DNA of 53,217 nucleotides from Sporosarcina sp. (GTDB lineage Bacteria; Bacillota; Bacilli; Bacillales_A; Planococcaceae), in assembly GCA_029257435.1 (NCBI GenBank), contig JARIBI010000204.1, forward strand, positions 1-53,217, read 5' to 3'. The translations under genes were made by a program, and so were the position numbers. Positions 1 to 8,699 of the stretch are shown here, piece after piece (position 1 is the stretch's first letter; each line of letters begins with the position of its first letter). The notes beneath the pieces were generated by a model. The model searched no databases, was not told where the DNA came from, and worked only from the letters and a program-made list of their open reading frames with translations.

Positions 1-29
1 AGGAAAGCCAGCTGCTTCAGAAGTCTAAG

Positions 30-1367
30 TTATTCAATGAAGATGAAGTATAAGATGAATAGCACCATCAAGATATACATAATAGGATGAATCTCTTTGC
101 GGCGTCCGCTGAGCAGCATCGTAATCGGATAGAAAATGAATCCAATCGCGATTCCTGTTGCTATACTATACGTCAACGGCATTGCGATGACAGTGAAAAA
201 TGCTGGGACTGCCATTTCGAAACGTGTCCACTCGATATTGCCCAAGTTCGAAACCATCAGTACTCCGACGATGATCAAAGCAGGTGCTGTCACTTCCGGT
301 GTAATCACAAACAATAATGGAGAGAAGAATAATGCGAGTAAGAATAAGAGTCCTGTAATAACAGATGCAAATCCTGTTCTCGCACCAGCTGCAACGCCAG
401 CTGTTGATTCAATGTAGGAAGTTGTTGTTGAAGTACCGAAAATCGCACCAGTAACAGTCGCCATGGAATCTGCTAATAATGCTCTCCCTGCACGCGGAAG
501 CTTTCCTTCTTTCATCAAACCCGCTTGAGTTGCAACTGCAACAAGCGTTCCAGCTGTATCAAAGAAGTCCACGAACAAGAATGTAATGATGATGACGAGA
601 AATTGTGTTGTAAACAATTCGCCTGGATTATTGAAGATTGCTTCAAATGCTGCACCAAAGGTCGGCGCCACACTTGGGACACTTGAAACGACTTTTTCCG
701 GAACGTCAATCAGACTTACTAACATTCCCGCTACAGTCGTCAAGATCATTCCGTAGAAAATGGCTCCTTTAATTCCTCGGGTCATCATAATTACTGTAAT
801 TACTAATCCAAAGATCGCAAGTAAAACCGGCCCTTGAGATAAATCACCTAAAGCGACTAGCGTATTTGGATCTCCTACGATAATATTTGCGTTTTGCAGC
901 CCCAGGAATGTGATGAACAAACCGATTCCCGCACCTACTGCATATTTCAGCTGCGCTGGGATTGCGTTAATAATCATTTCACGCAGTCCTGTTAATGAAA
1001 GAACAATAAAAATAAGACCTGAGAATAAAACGCCTGTTAATGCAGTTTGCCAAGGAATTCCGTATCCAAGTACGACAGAAAATGCGAAGAATGCATTCAG
1101 TCCCATACCCGGTGCTAAACCAATTGGGTAACGCGCGATGAGTCCCATAAATAACGAACCGACTGCGGCTGCAAGTGCTGTTGCAACAAATACTGCACCT
1201 TTGTTCATTCTCATTGCATCCGGAATATCAGGTACTCCGTCAAGAGATAATACAAGCGGGTTTACAGCCAATATGTACGCCATAGCGAGGAATGTAGTTA
1301 CTCCTCCAATGATTTCCCTGCGATAATTTGTACCTAATTTATCAAACTCGAAATACTTTTTCATCAT
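30..1367 (-). CDS. pbuG: Hypoxanthine/guanine permease PbuG (AzgA-type NCS2 family)
   Basis: This is a multi-pass inner-membrane symporter that brings hypoxanthine and guanine into the cell for salvage. The protein of about 445 residues is near-colinear with B. subtilis PbuG as I remember it. It starts KKYFEFDKLGTNYR, carries the loop APGMGLNAFFAF near residue 87 and the segment FVDFFDTAGTLVAVATQAG near residue 265, and has many hydrophobic helices to the end. I chose the ATG at 1367 because GAGG lies 7 bases upstream; a second ATG follows directly. It lies downstream of guaA in the same direction, separated by a purine aptamer and a terminator, so it can be shut off by guanine independently of guaA. 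The family assignment is secure; the exact purine preference is inferred. Confidence 0.95.
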   Translation of the reverse strand: MMKKYFEFDKLGTNYRREIIGGVTTFLAMAYILAVNPLVLSLDGVPDIPDAMRMNKGAVFVATALAAAVGSLFMGLIARYPIGLAPGMGLNAFFAFSVVLGYGIPWQTALTGVLFSGLIFIVLSLTGLREMIINAIPAQLKYAVGAGIGLFITFLGLQNANIIVGDPNTLVALGDLSQGPVLLAIFGLVITVIMMTRGIKGAIFYGMILTTVAGMLVSLIDVPEKVVSSVPSVAPTFGAAFEAIFNNPGELFTTQFLVIIITFLFVDFFDTAGTLVAVATQAGLMKEGKLPRAGRALLADSMATVTGAIFGTSTTTSYIESTAGVAAGARTGFASVITGLLFLLALFFSPLLFVITPEVTAPALIIVGVLMVSNLGNIEWTRFEMAVPAFFTVIAMPLTYSIATGIAIGFIFYPITMLLSGRRKEIHPIMYILMVLFILYFIFIE

Positions 1368-1393
1368 CAACCGTCCTCATCGTGTTTTGGATT

Positions 1394-1428
1394 TAAAAAG
1401 AGCATGCGACAATTTTTGTCGCATGCTC
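1394..1428 (-). terminator. Riboswitch terminator of pbuG
   Basis: A 12-bp GC-rich hairpin (GCATGCGACAA and its complement) is followed on the minus strand by a U-run. It sits between the purine aptamer and the pbuG start, where the expression platform of an OFF switch belongs. Confidence 0.9.
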
Positions 1429-1488
1429 CTTCAAACTCTTCAAAATGGGGACCCCTCTTGCACAAACTTAGCAAGAAGCGTTCCATTC

Positions 1489-1555
1489 ATCGTAGTCAAA
1501 GCATTTACGGTGCTCTGGTAGAGACTTTTGGGCCTTATTCCCAAGGATATACGAC
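1489..1555 (-). ncRNA. Purine (guanine-type) riboswitch aptamer of pbuG
   Basis: Read on the minus strand, this leader has the conserved three-way-junction core. It shows TCGTATA for P1, a P2 hairpin ending in AATAAGG, AGTCTCTACC, a P3 hairpin with loop CCGTAAA, then GACTACGA closing P1. The base that selects the ligand (position 74 in the xpt numbering) is C, which means guanine or hypoxanthine rather than adenine. The aptamer lies between the guaA stop and the pbuG terminator and should repress pbuG when guanine is plentiful. Confidence 0.93.
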
Positions 1556-1571
1556 AATCAGTTATTCAGTT

Positions 1572-3110
1572 TTATTCCCACTCGATTGTGCCTGGCGGTT
1601 TTGCTGTAATATCATAAACAACGCGGTTTACATGATCCACTTCAGCTGTAATACGTGAACTGATTTTCTCCAAAACATCCCAAGGGATACGTGCCCAGTC
1701 AGCACTCATACCATCTGAAGAATGAACTGCACGAAGACCGATTGCGTGGTCATACGAACGCTTGCCATCTCTCACACCCACACTCTTAATGCCAGGAAGA
1801 ACTGCGAAATACTGCCAGATTGAACGGTCTAGACCCGCAATAGCAATCTCTTCACGAAGAATGTAGTCTGCTTCACGAACAATATTCAACTTCTCTTCCG
1901 TTACCTCACCAAGTACACGAACACCTAGACCTGGTCCAGGGAACGGCTGGCGATTGTAGATATCTTCAGGTAATCCAAGCTCTTTACCGACACTACGTAC
2001 TTCGTCTTTGAACAATGCCTTCAACGGCTCGATCAATTCAAAGTCCATATCTTCCGGTAATCCGCCAACGTTGTGGTGAGATTTGATGACTTCAGCAGTT
2101 GCTGTACCACTTTCGATGATATCCGCATAAATTGTACCTTGCGCAAGGAAATCAATGCCTTTTAGCTTCGCTGATTCTTCATCGAATACACGAATGAATT
2201 CGTTACCGATGATTTTGCGTTTTTCCTCTGGATTCGTAACTCCTGCCAGCTTGTCCAAGAAACGTTTTGCAGCATCCACTTTGATGAAGTTCATGTGGAA
2301 TTTCGTGCTGAATGTATCGACAACACTTTCTACTTCACCTTTACGCAGCAAACCATGATCTACAAAAATACATGTCAGCTGGTCACCAATTGCACGGTGA
2401 ATAAGTGTTGCAACTACTGAAGAATCAACACCGCCGCTAAGCGCACACAAAACATTGCGATCGCCGACTTGTTCGCGGATTTTTTGTACTTCTGCTTCAA
2501 TGAAGCTTTCCATTGTCCATTCGCCTGTCGGATTACAGATTGTGCGAAGGAACGTGCGAAGAATTGTTTCTCCATTTTCTGTGCTGTCGACTTCTGGATG
2601 GAACTGAACGCCGTATAGTCCTTTATCAGCGTTTTCGATTGCTGCGATATGTCCATGCTCGTCTTTTACTGTTGCAGTGAAGCCTTCAGGCAGTTCTGTA
2701 ATTTTTTCAGTACCGCCAATGTGCGCTGCAAAAGATCCGCTGATTTCTGCAAATAATTTAGAAGATCCTTCAGCAGTTAGTGTAGACGCTACACCATGCG
2801 CTTCCATAGATGCTGTCTTACCGCCAAATTGCTGTGTCATGACTTCTAAGCTTGAGCCAAGTCCAAGAACAGGGAGTCCTAATGTAAAGATTTCTGGATC
2901 AATGTCTGCGTCCATTTTCGTATCTCCACCAGATAAGACAATGCCAGCTGCATGCATGTTACGAATTTCTTCCGCTGTTACTGTGTGCGGATAAAGCTCG
3001 CTGTAAACGCCTAAATCCCGGATAACTCGTGTAATAAGCTGGTTGTACGTGCTGCCTAAATCCAAAACTACGATTTTCTCTTGTTCTGACAATAATGGAG
3101 CTGCTGACAT
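1572..3110 (-). CDS. guaA: GMP synthase GuaA with a degenerate glutaminase domain
   Basis: GuaA aminates XMP to GMP, the last step of guanylate synthesis, normally using ammonia released from glutamine by its N-terminal domain. The ATP-pyrophosphatase half is intact: P-loop LSGGVDSS near residue 225, [11 protein letters not shown], and the C-terminal dimerization domain ending KPPGTIEWE. The N-terminal class-I amidotransferase half is recognisable ([17 protein letters not shown] near 171), but the nucleophile elbow, normally GICYGMQ, reads GLGSSLE near residue 85, so the catalytic Cys is gone. SGGPNS is changed to SGGDTK as well. I chose the ATG at 3110 because GAGGTGG lies 5 bases upstream. 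The locus keeps the B. subtilis order with yebA and pbuG, so this looks like the normal guaA rather than an extra paralogue. The enzyme probably uses free ammonia or a separate glutaminase. Confidence 0.93.
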   Translation of the reverse strand: MSAAPLLSEQEKIVVLDLGSTYNQLITRVIRDLGVYSELYPHTVTAEEIRNMHAAGIVLSGGDTKMDADIDPEIFTLGLPVLGLGSSLEVMTQQFGGKTASMEAHGVASTLTAEGSSKLFAEISGSFAAHIGGTEKITELPEGFTATVKDEHGHIAAIENADKGLYGVQFHPEVDSTENGETILRTFLRTICNPTGEWTMESFIEAEVQKIREQVGDRNVLCALSGGVDSSVVATLIHRAIGDQLTCIFVDHGLLRKGEVESVVDTFSTKFHMNFIKVDAAKRFLDKLAGVTNPEEKRKIIGNEFIRVFDEESAKLKGIDFLAQGTIYADIIESGTATAEVIKSHHNVGGLPEDMDFELIEPLKALFKDEVRSVGKELGLPEDIYNRQPFPGPGLGVRVLGEVTEEKLNIVREADYILREEIAIAGLDRSIWQYFAVLPGIKSVGVRDGKRSYDHAIGLRAVHSSDGMSADWARIPWDVLEKISSRITAEVDHVNRVVYDITAKPPGTIEWE

Positions 3111-3155
3111 GAAATCCACCTCTTCTTCGTTTTATTTCAAGTATACCCTGTAAAC

Positions 3156-3200
3156 AGAGAAAGACGCGTAAGAAAGTATACTCTTTCTGCGCGTCTTCTG
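3156..3200 (-). terminator. Riboswitch terminator of guaA
   Basis: On the minus strand a long stem (AGACGCG plus AGAAAG and their complements) around a short loop is followed by a U-rich stretch just before the guaA ribosome site. It fits the expression platform of the purine aptamer upstream. Confidence 0.8.
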
Positions 3201-3261
3201 TTTCTATCGATATCTATGAAATAACGAAAACAGACCACGGATTTCCCGTAGCTGCTTTCGC

Positions 3262-3331
3262 TATCATAGACAGGTCATTTGCGGTGACCAGGTAGAAACA
3301 TCCGAACCATATTATCGGACCTATATGAGAG
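3262..3331 (-). ncRNA. Purine riboswitch aptamer of guaA (variant core)
   Basis: The minus strand shows CTCATATA (P1), a P2 hairpin ending in AATATGG, TGTTTCTACC, a P3 hairpin with loop CCGCAAA, then GTCTATGA closing P1. This is the purine aptamer architecture. The ligand-selecting base is C, as in guanine sensors. The base just before it, A in most family members (A73 in xpt numbering), is U here, and P3 has a U-U mismatch near its base. A terminator follows before guaA. The family is secure; the effect of the changed core base is unknown. Confidence 0.88.
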
Positions 3332-3383
3332 CATTCAAGTATTTATATTCCTGGACTCATCTTACTGCGGTCTGAAGAAAAAA

Positions 3384-5564
3384 TCAACCGGTTGTGTCAA
3401 TGATTAAATCTTCCCACATTTTACGTAATTCTGCCCAATCTTGATTTATTTCTGTTTGCCCGTACAAACCTTTTTCATAAGCTGCTGTCAACGTACTCAT
3501 TTGGGCATCTCCGCGCATTCGATCTACTTCTTTCGCGAAGTTCATTAACGTCATTCCATCTGGTTTTTTAATCCCCACCCTGTTCAAGTGCTTCAATAAT
3601 TGTTCATATTGAACAGCAAAGGTTTCCCAGCCTTCAGATTTATTCCTGCTGTTACGTATCACAAGGCGAGGCAGCCACTTTTTACGTGTGACATAGAACC
3701 CTCCTGCGATTGCAACAACAGCGACTCCAGTTAGGATACTAACAGCCGCCCAAGAACGCAGCCAATCCGGAATGATTTGAAAGAGCCAAGACTCCTCCTG
3801 GCTTTTACGTTTAGCAGCTTGTTTTTGTTGTTCTTGCTGTTTTTTCTTTTCTGGACGTTTGATTTGCTCCTGTTCTTTCACATCATCTTCTGCAGCTTCT
3901 ATATCGAAATTGACATTCGATACGCCGTTGAATCCAATTGTCGGTTCGAAAGGCATCCAGCCTATGCCAGGCATATACGCCTCCACCCATGAATGCGCCT
4001 GATTGTTGGTAACCGTGTAGTATTTCTGCCGATTATCATCGCGATTCAACTCACCAGGTGCGAATCCTTTCACCCATCTCGCCGGTATTCCGACAGAGCG
4101 AAGCATAACCACCATAGATGAACTGAAGTTATCACAATATCCTCGTTTCGTTTCAAACAAAAACTGGTCGACATAATCTTCATCCTCTTTCGGGACAGCC
4201 ACATCTTCTCTCGCATAGACAAATCCGCTTCTTCCAAAATACCGTTCAATAGCTTGCGCTTTTTGATAAACACTTGGTGCATCTTTCGTTAATTCTTGCG
4301 CCAGTTCTTCCACACGTGACGGAACTTCCAGCGGTAACGCCAGATATGGATCCATTTCATAACTTATAGAAGCGAGCTCACCCATTTCTGTTGCACGGAG
4401 TTCCTTCAGACTATATTCCGGCTGAACGAATTCCGTCCGGTATGTCATATCTAACGGTTCACTGGAATTCAAAGACAGCTTCCCGGTATCCTCTTCCGTA
4501 TTATACAAAAGTCCTTCCGCCGTCTGTAATTCTTCAAATCCATAAGGGTATGGCAAAATCGGCAGTGGTTCATACAAATCTACATCAGCACGCTGTCTTG
4601 GCGGGATTAAAACCTGTCCTCCAATCAAACCTGAAAAACGCCCTTGGTGGTCTTGATACTCATCTCCAGAAGACTGGACCCATCCTTTCGTCGTATATGT
4701 ATTCTTCGTCTCCATCTTCCAATATTGACGCGAGTCTACATAAGCTTCGAACACGAGCGTATCATCTTGCTGAAACGCTCCTCCTAATTGCGTATCGTCG
4801 GGATCATAACCAACTTTAGAAACCCCTTGTCCGCTTCCCGTGTCCCCTAAACCAGCTGCAGAGCGTATAAAAGGCACGGGATCCGGCCATACAGGCTCTT
4901 TCACAGGGACCAAAATTGCTACGATCGCAACGAGCAGCAGCAAACCTCCTAAAGGAGCCATCACTTTAAAATAATTCGTGATCGGCAGCTTTGTATTTGT
5001 TTTCGCGGATAACCGCAGCGGAAACAGCAGACCCAGCAATAGCAGTCCAATAACCATTACACGTACTATAGCAAAAGATGCGTCAAACGGTGTGAATGTA
5101 TCCACGACGGAGAGGTAGATTACCGTCATTCCGAAAAACAACATGATCGACTTGCGATATTCAATCCAAAATCGAATTAAGTAAGCGAGCATCCAAAGTA
5201 ATATGAAGAATAATCCTGTTCGGAACAAATAGGAAATCTCCATCCACTCGCCGGTCCAAACGGAGGCAAAGCCTTGCCCCACAGATGCCGCTGTCATGTT
5301 CAGCGCTTCGGCCGAAAGCCAGTCATCTCCATAAAAAACATATTGGAGCGAAAGCGTTATATAAATAATCTTAATCGGAATGCCTATCCATCCTGGGAGA
5401 CGGAACAAACCAAACATTAAGCACAACGCTATAAATCCATAGAAATGACTTATGTAACCCGTATCAGTCAGGTCCGCAACCGGTTTGAGCCACTCAATGG
5501 TCATGAAGAAGGCAAGCGTATATAAGAGAATTACGAGCCATCTATCCATTCGAATTTCTTTCAC
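3384..5564 (-). CDS. yebA: Membrane-anchored transglutaminase-like protein (YebA/TgpA family)
   Basis: This is a 726-residue integral membrane protein. The first ~210 residues are a bundle of hydrophobic helices. An extracellular transglutaminase-like domain follows, with the cysteine motif RGYCDNFSSSMVVMLRSVGIPARWVKGF (given here as its key parts: GYCDNF, then SVGIPARWVKGF) and the His/Asp parts NNQAHSWVEAY and GWMPFEPT. A Lys/Gln-rich linker, one more membrane helix and a cytoplasmic DUF4129-like tail complete it. The GTG start overlaps the yeaD stop (GTGA), with AGGGGGTGG upstream. It is the last gene of the yeaC-yeaD-yebA operon. Such MoxR/DUF58/transglutaminase sets are thought to act in the envelope; the substrate is unknown. 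Confidence 0.9.
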   Translation of the reverse strand: MKEIRMDRWLVILLYTLAFFMTIEWLKPVADLTDTGYISHFYGFIALCLMFGLFRLPGWIGIPIKIIYITLSLQYVFYGDDWLSAEALNMTAASVGQGFASVWTGEWMEISYLFRTGLFFILLWMLAYLIRFWIEYRKSIMLFFGMTVIYLSVVDTFTPFDASFAIVRVMVIGLLLLGLLFPLRLSAKTNTKLPITNYFKVMAPLGGLLLLVAIVAILVPVKEPVWPDPVPFIRSAAGLGDTGSGQGVSKVGYDPDDTQLGGAFQQDDTLVFEAYVDSRQYWKMETKNTYTTKGWVQSSGDEYQDHQGRFSGLIGGQVLIPPRQRADVDLYEPLPILPYPYGFEELQTAEGLLYNTEEDTGKLSLNSSEPLDMTYRTEFVQPEYSLKELRATEMGELASISYEMDPYLALPLEVPSRVEELAQELTKDAPSVYQKAQAIERYFGRSGFVYAREDVAVPKEDEDYVDQFLFETKRGYCDNFSSSMVVMLRSVGIPARWVKGFAPGELNRDDNRQKYYTVTNNQAHSWVEAYMPGIGWMPFEPTIGFNGVSNVNFDIEAAEDDVKEQEQIKRPEKKKQQEQQKQAAKRKSQEESWLFQIIPDWLRSWAAVSILTGVAVVAIAGGFYVTRKKWLPRLVIRNSRNKSEGWETFAVQYEQLLKHLNRVGIKKPDGMTLMNFAKEVDRMRGDAQMSTLTAAYEKGLYGQTEINQDWAELRKMWEDLIIDTTG

Positions 5565-6766
5565 GCTTTAGCCACCCCCTGAAACGAGCGTTCAAACTGT
5601 TCATCCGTCAGCACTTGAACAGTCACACCCAGCGCTTTCGCTGCTTTTATGTTTTGATCAACAAAGCTCGGTATCGGCTCTGATCCTTTTTTTACCACGA
5701 AGCAAAATACCGGCTGCGCGCGCGATGCACTAAGCACAGCTCTCAAGAATAGTGCGTCTGGATTCCCCGAAATGACGACAATCGCTCCAGCGCCTTGCAA
5801 AGCAACCGCATAATTGGGCTGTCTCGCTAGTGCTTCATCAATCGGCTGCAGGCGGGCTAGCTGAGTAAGTGCTTTTCGAAGCTGACCATCACCTGATATA
5901 GTACGAATCACAGAATTGGCAGCATCTGTCGTTAAAAACGTTAAATCCGCCTTGCGTGCAGACGCTTCTTTTAAAATGGAGGCTGCGAATCGGATTTGCT
6001 CTTCAAATGCGCCTGAGGATCTGGCATCCAGCAATAACGTAACATGCTCTCCACGTTTGTTTTCGAATTCCTTTGTCATCAGATTTTGTGTCCTCGCAAA
6101 TGACTTCCAATGAATCCATGACATTCGATCTCCCGGTTGGTAGTCTCTGACACTGGTTGCTACGGTCGTTTCTTTTATCAATGAAAATGGCGATCTGGTT
6201 GTCCCTTTGTCATGATAAGAACCGATTGGGACGTACTGAATTGACTTCGTCTCAGGGAAAATGAGCAGGGTGGATTCTCCTTCTGCAACAATCGTTTCAC
6301 TCTTTTTCACCCACCCTAAAAGGTCTGCAATCTCAATTTTTACAAGTGGAAAATTATGCTCTCCTCTTTGAGTGCCTTTTAGTTCATATTGAAGAACAGC
6401 TTCTTTTTGAAATCCCATGACAAACAACCGGGAAGTTCCTCCTTGTGTGACGGAGGCAAACCCATCATTCACTGGGTCTGTTACGGTGAGGTACAGCAAC
6501 GGAAAGCGATTTGTACGCTCCACACGAATCTTCACAATTGTTGACTCGCCAATACCAAGCAGAGGTTGTTGGATCTCTCTTTTCACAGAGGTTTTTTTTA
6601 AGGGATAAACTACAATGGAAAGCGCATACAAAGAAAAAGGTACGATGAAGTAAAAAATCGTCCAGCTAACCATGCCGCCTTGAAACATTGCAAACGAATA
6701 TGCTCCGCCTATTACGAGCAAAACAAAGAGCGTTTGAATGGTAAGTGTTGCATGTCTTCGAGTCAT
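5561..6766 (-). CDS. yeaD: DUF58 domain protein YeaD
   Basis: The 401-residue protein has two N-terminal membrane helices (about residues 8-55) followed by a beta-rich region. The DUF58 core carries the signature RDYQPGDRMSWIHWKSFART near residues 205-225. A von Willebrand-like fold follows (LLLDARSSG; VVISGNPD). DUF58 proteins usually work with MoxR ATPases as an ATPase/adaptor pair. Its ATG overlaps the yeaC stop (ATGA) and its stop overlaps yebA, so the three genes are translationally coupled. The role is inferred from the family and operon only. Confidence 0.9.
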   Translation of the reverse strand: MTRRHATLTIQTLFVLLVIGGAYSFAMFQGGMVSWTIFYFIVPFSLYALSIVVYPLKKTSVKREIQQPLLGIGESTIVKIRVERTNRFPLLYLTVTDPVNDGFASVTQGGTSRLFVMGFQKEAVLQYELKGTQRGEHNFPLVKIEIADLLGWVKKSETIVAEGESTLLIFPETKSIQYVPIGSYHDKGTTRSPFSLIKETTVATSVRDYQPGDRMSWIHWKSFARTQNLMTKEFENKRGEHVTLLLDARSSGAFEEQIRFAASILKEASARKADLTFLTTDAANSVIRTISGDGQLRKALTQLARLQPIDEALARQPNYAVALQGAGAIVVISGNPDALFLRAVLSASRAQPVFCFVVKKGSEPIPSFVDQNIKAAKALGVTVQVLTDEQFERSFQGVAKA

Positions 6767-7713
6767 ATAGAGTTCGCCCTTACAAATGGAACACGAACTT
6801 TCGCTAAGACATCGATCAGTACATCGTCTATGGAATGGCCACTATACTCTGCATCAGGATGCAAAATGATTCGGTGACTAAACGCATATGGAAGTAAATA
6901 CTGCACATCGTCTGGCGTTACATAATTACGTCCGTTAATGAATGCATAGGCTTGGCATGCCTTCATGAGACCAAGCGAACCTCGAGGACTGACACCAAGG
7001 TATACGGACGCGTGATTCCGGGTAGCTGTCGCGCAATCTACTATATATGATTTAACCGTTGCATCTACAATGACATTGGACACAGCGACTTGAAGTTCGA
7101 GCAAATCCTCCAACGCAATAGCCGGAGCAGTGAGCTCAGGAGGGACTTGAGATTCTGAACGCGAGAGGACCTCAATTTCCTCATCCCTCGTTGGGTATCC
7201 CATTTTCAGTTTGAATAAAAACCGATCCATTTGAGCTTCAGGAAGAGGATACGTTCCTTCATATTCAATCGGATTTTGTGTGGCCATCACGAAAAACGGC
7301 TGAGGAAGCTGCAAGGTTTTTCCATCAATCGTGATGGAGGATTCCTCCATCCCTTCCAGTAAGGCTGCTTGGGTTTTTGGAGACGTCCGATTAATTTCAT
7401 CTGCCAAAATAATATTGCCGACAATCGGCCCCGGTCTGAATTCAAATTCCATCTGCTGCGGATTGTAAATCGAAACGCCGAGCACATCTGAAGGCAACAA
7501 ATCCGGCGTAAATTGAATTCGCTTGAACTCCGCTCCAATGGAAGCCGCCAAGGATTTCACCATCACCGTTTTCCCTACACCCGGTACATCTTCGAGAAGT
7601 ACATGTCCACCTGCCAGCAGTGCTGTCAGACTAAGTTCGCTAATTTCCCGTTTTCCTACAATTGTTTGTTCGATGCGCGCTAAGATTGCATCGATTTTCT
7701 CTTTATATGACAT
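6763..7713 (-). CDS. yeaC: MoxR-family AAA+ ATPase YeaC
   Basis: This 316-residue cytoplasmic AAA+ ATPase has Walker A EDVPGVGKT near residue 41, Walker B ILADEINR near 103, sensor 1 ATQNPIEYEGTYPLPEAQ in the MoxR form, and the arginine-rich segment VSPRGSLGLMKA in the C-terminal lid. MoxR proteins act as chaperone-like remodelling ATPases for partner proteins, often those with von Willebrand domains, here probably YeaD. It is the first gene of the operon, has a good ribosome site (GGGGGGAAAT) and a likely promoter at 7761-7789. Confidence 0.92.
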   Translation of the reverse strand: MSYKEKIDAILARIEQTIVGKREISELSLTALLAGGHVLLEDVPGVGKTVMVKSLAASIGAEFKRIQFTPDLLPSDVLGVSIYNPQQMEFEFRPGPIVGNIILADEINRTSPKTQAALLEGMEESSITIDGKTLQLPQPFFVMATQNPIEYEGTYPLPEAQMDRFLFKLKMGYPTRDEEIEVLSRSESQVPPELTAPAIALEDLLELQVAVSNVIVDATVKSYIVDCATATRNHASVYLGVSPRGSLGLMKACQAYAFINGRNYVTPDDVQYLLPYAFSHRIILHPDAEYSGHSIDDVLIDVLAKVRVPFVRANSI

Positions 7714-7760
7714 CCTATTTCCCCCCTGCTCATTTGCTGGATGACTCTACAGTTCTTTCC

Positions 7761-7789
7761 ATCATACCGGAATACCTACAGTCCGACAA
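7761..7789 (-). promoter_or_regulatory. Predicted sigma-A promoter of the yeaC operon
   Basis: On the minus strand TTGTCG and TATGAT are separated by 17 bases, about 50 bases upstream of the yeaC start. The -35 matches 4 of 6 consensus bases. This is prediction only. Confidence 0.5.
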
Positions 7790-7824
7790 ACAAATTTACA
7801 AAACAAACAGAATTGACCAGCAAC

Positions 7825-7853
7825 AAAAAAACCTCTCAAGAAAAGAGAGGTTT
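7825..7853 (-). terminator. Terminator of nadE
   Basis: The hairpin AACCTCTC / GAGAGGTT followed by a T-run on the minus strand lies just after the nadE stop. It separates pncB-nadE from the yeaC operon. Confidence 0.85.
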
Positions 7854-7859
7854 CTACAA

Positions 7860-8687
7860 TCATTTCCAAAAATCATCGAATACAGTAATCGGAAGATGCC
7901 GCTTATGCTCAGAACGGAGATAATGACGTTCGATCGTTTGACGGGCCGCGTCCGGTATTGACTTTCCTTCCAGATAGTCATCGATCTGTTCATAAGTGAC
8001 GCCAAGCGCTATCTCATCCGGCAACGCAGGCTTATCTTCTTCTAAATCGGCAGTCGGAACTTTGTTATACAAATGTTCCGGACATCCAAGCTCGCGAAGC
8101 ATTGCCTTCCCTTGGCGTTTGTTCAACCGGGATAGCGGTGTAACATCGGCAGCCCCATCGCCAAACTTTGTAAAGAATCCTGTAATGGCTTCTGCTGCAT
8201 GATCCGTTCCGATTACTGCACAATGATGGAACGCTGCCATTGAAAACTGGACTTTCATGCGTTCTCTCGCTTTTTCATTCCCTTTTTCAAAATCAGATAA
8301 GGAAATGCCGGCTGCGTCCAATGCACGTCGGCTGGCATCTACTGCTTCTTTAATATTCACTGTATACGTAGCAGCGGGCTTTATAAAACGCAGAGCATCT
8401 TGGCAATCTTCTTCGTCGAATTGCGTACCGTATGGCAATCGGACTGCAACAAACTTATAGCGGTCAGTCGAAAGTTCTTCATTCAATTCATCCACTGCCA
8501 TCTGCGCAAGTTTTCCAGCTAACGTCGAATCCTGACCTCCTGAAATCCCAAGAACATAGCCTTCTAAAAACGTATTTTTCTTTAAATACTCTTTTAGAAA
8601 ATCTACAGAAACCCGAACCTCTTTTTGCGGATCAATCTTTGGCAGCACGTGCAATTCATGAATAATTTGCTGTTGTAAATCATTCAC
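7860..8687 (-). CDS. nadE: Ammonia-dependent NAD+ synthetase NadE
   Basis: NadE amidates nicotinate adenine dinucleotide to NAD+ with ATP and ammonia in the cytoplasm. The 275-residue length is that of the short, NH3-dependent class with no nitrilase/glutaminase domain. The PP-loop motif [13 protein letters not shown] lies near residue 49, and the conserved segments [26 protein letters not shown] (key parts GTDHAAE and KFGDG) and LNKRQGK follow. It ends with a family-typical KRHLP...FDDFWK. It is 12 bases downstream of pncB, so the two form an NAD salvage operon. Confidence 0.95.
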   Translation of the reverse strand: MNDLQQQIIHELHVLPKIDPQKEVRVSVDFLKEYLKKNTFLEGYVLGISGGQDSTLAGKLAQMAVDELNEELSTDRYKFVAVRLPYGTQFDEEDCQDALRFIKPAATYTVNIKEAVDASRRALDAAGISLSDFEKGNEKARERMKVQFSMAAFHHCAVIGTDHAAEAITGFFTKFGDGAADVTPLSRLNKRQGKAMLRELGCPEHLYNKVPTADLEEDKPALPDEIALGVTYEQIDDYLEGKSIPDAARQTIERHYLRSEHKRHLPITVFDDFWK

Positions 8688-8699
8688 TTCCAGTCCCTC

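Noticed and set aside
4391..4819. 142-codon plus-strand open frame inside yebA
   Set aside because: Opposite strand of a clear protein domain, no ribosome site, composition typical of a shadow frame.
7860..8687. NadE as a third case of glutaminase loss
   Set aside because: The short ammonia-dependent NadE is the normal form in Bacillales, so nothing was lost here.
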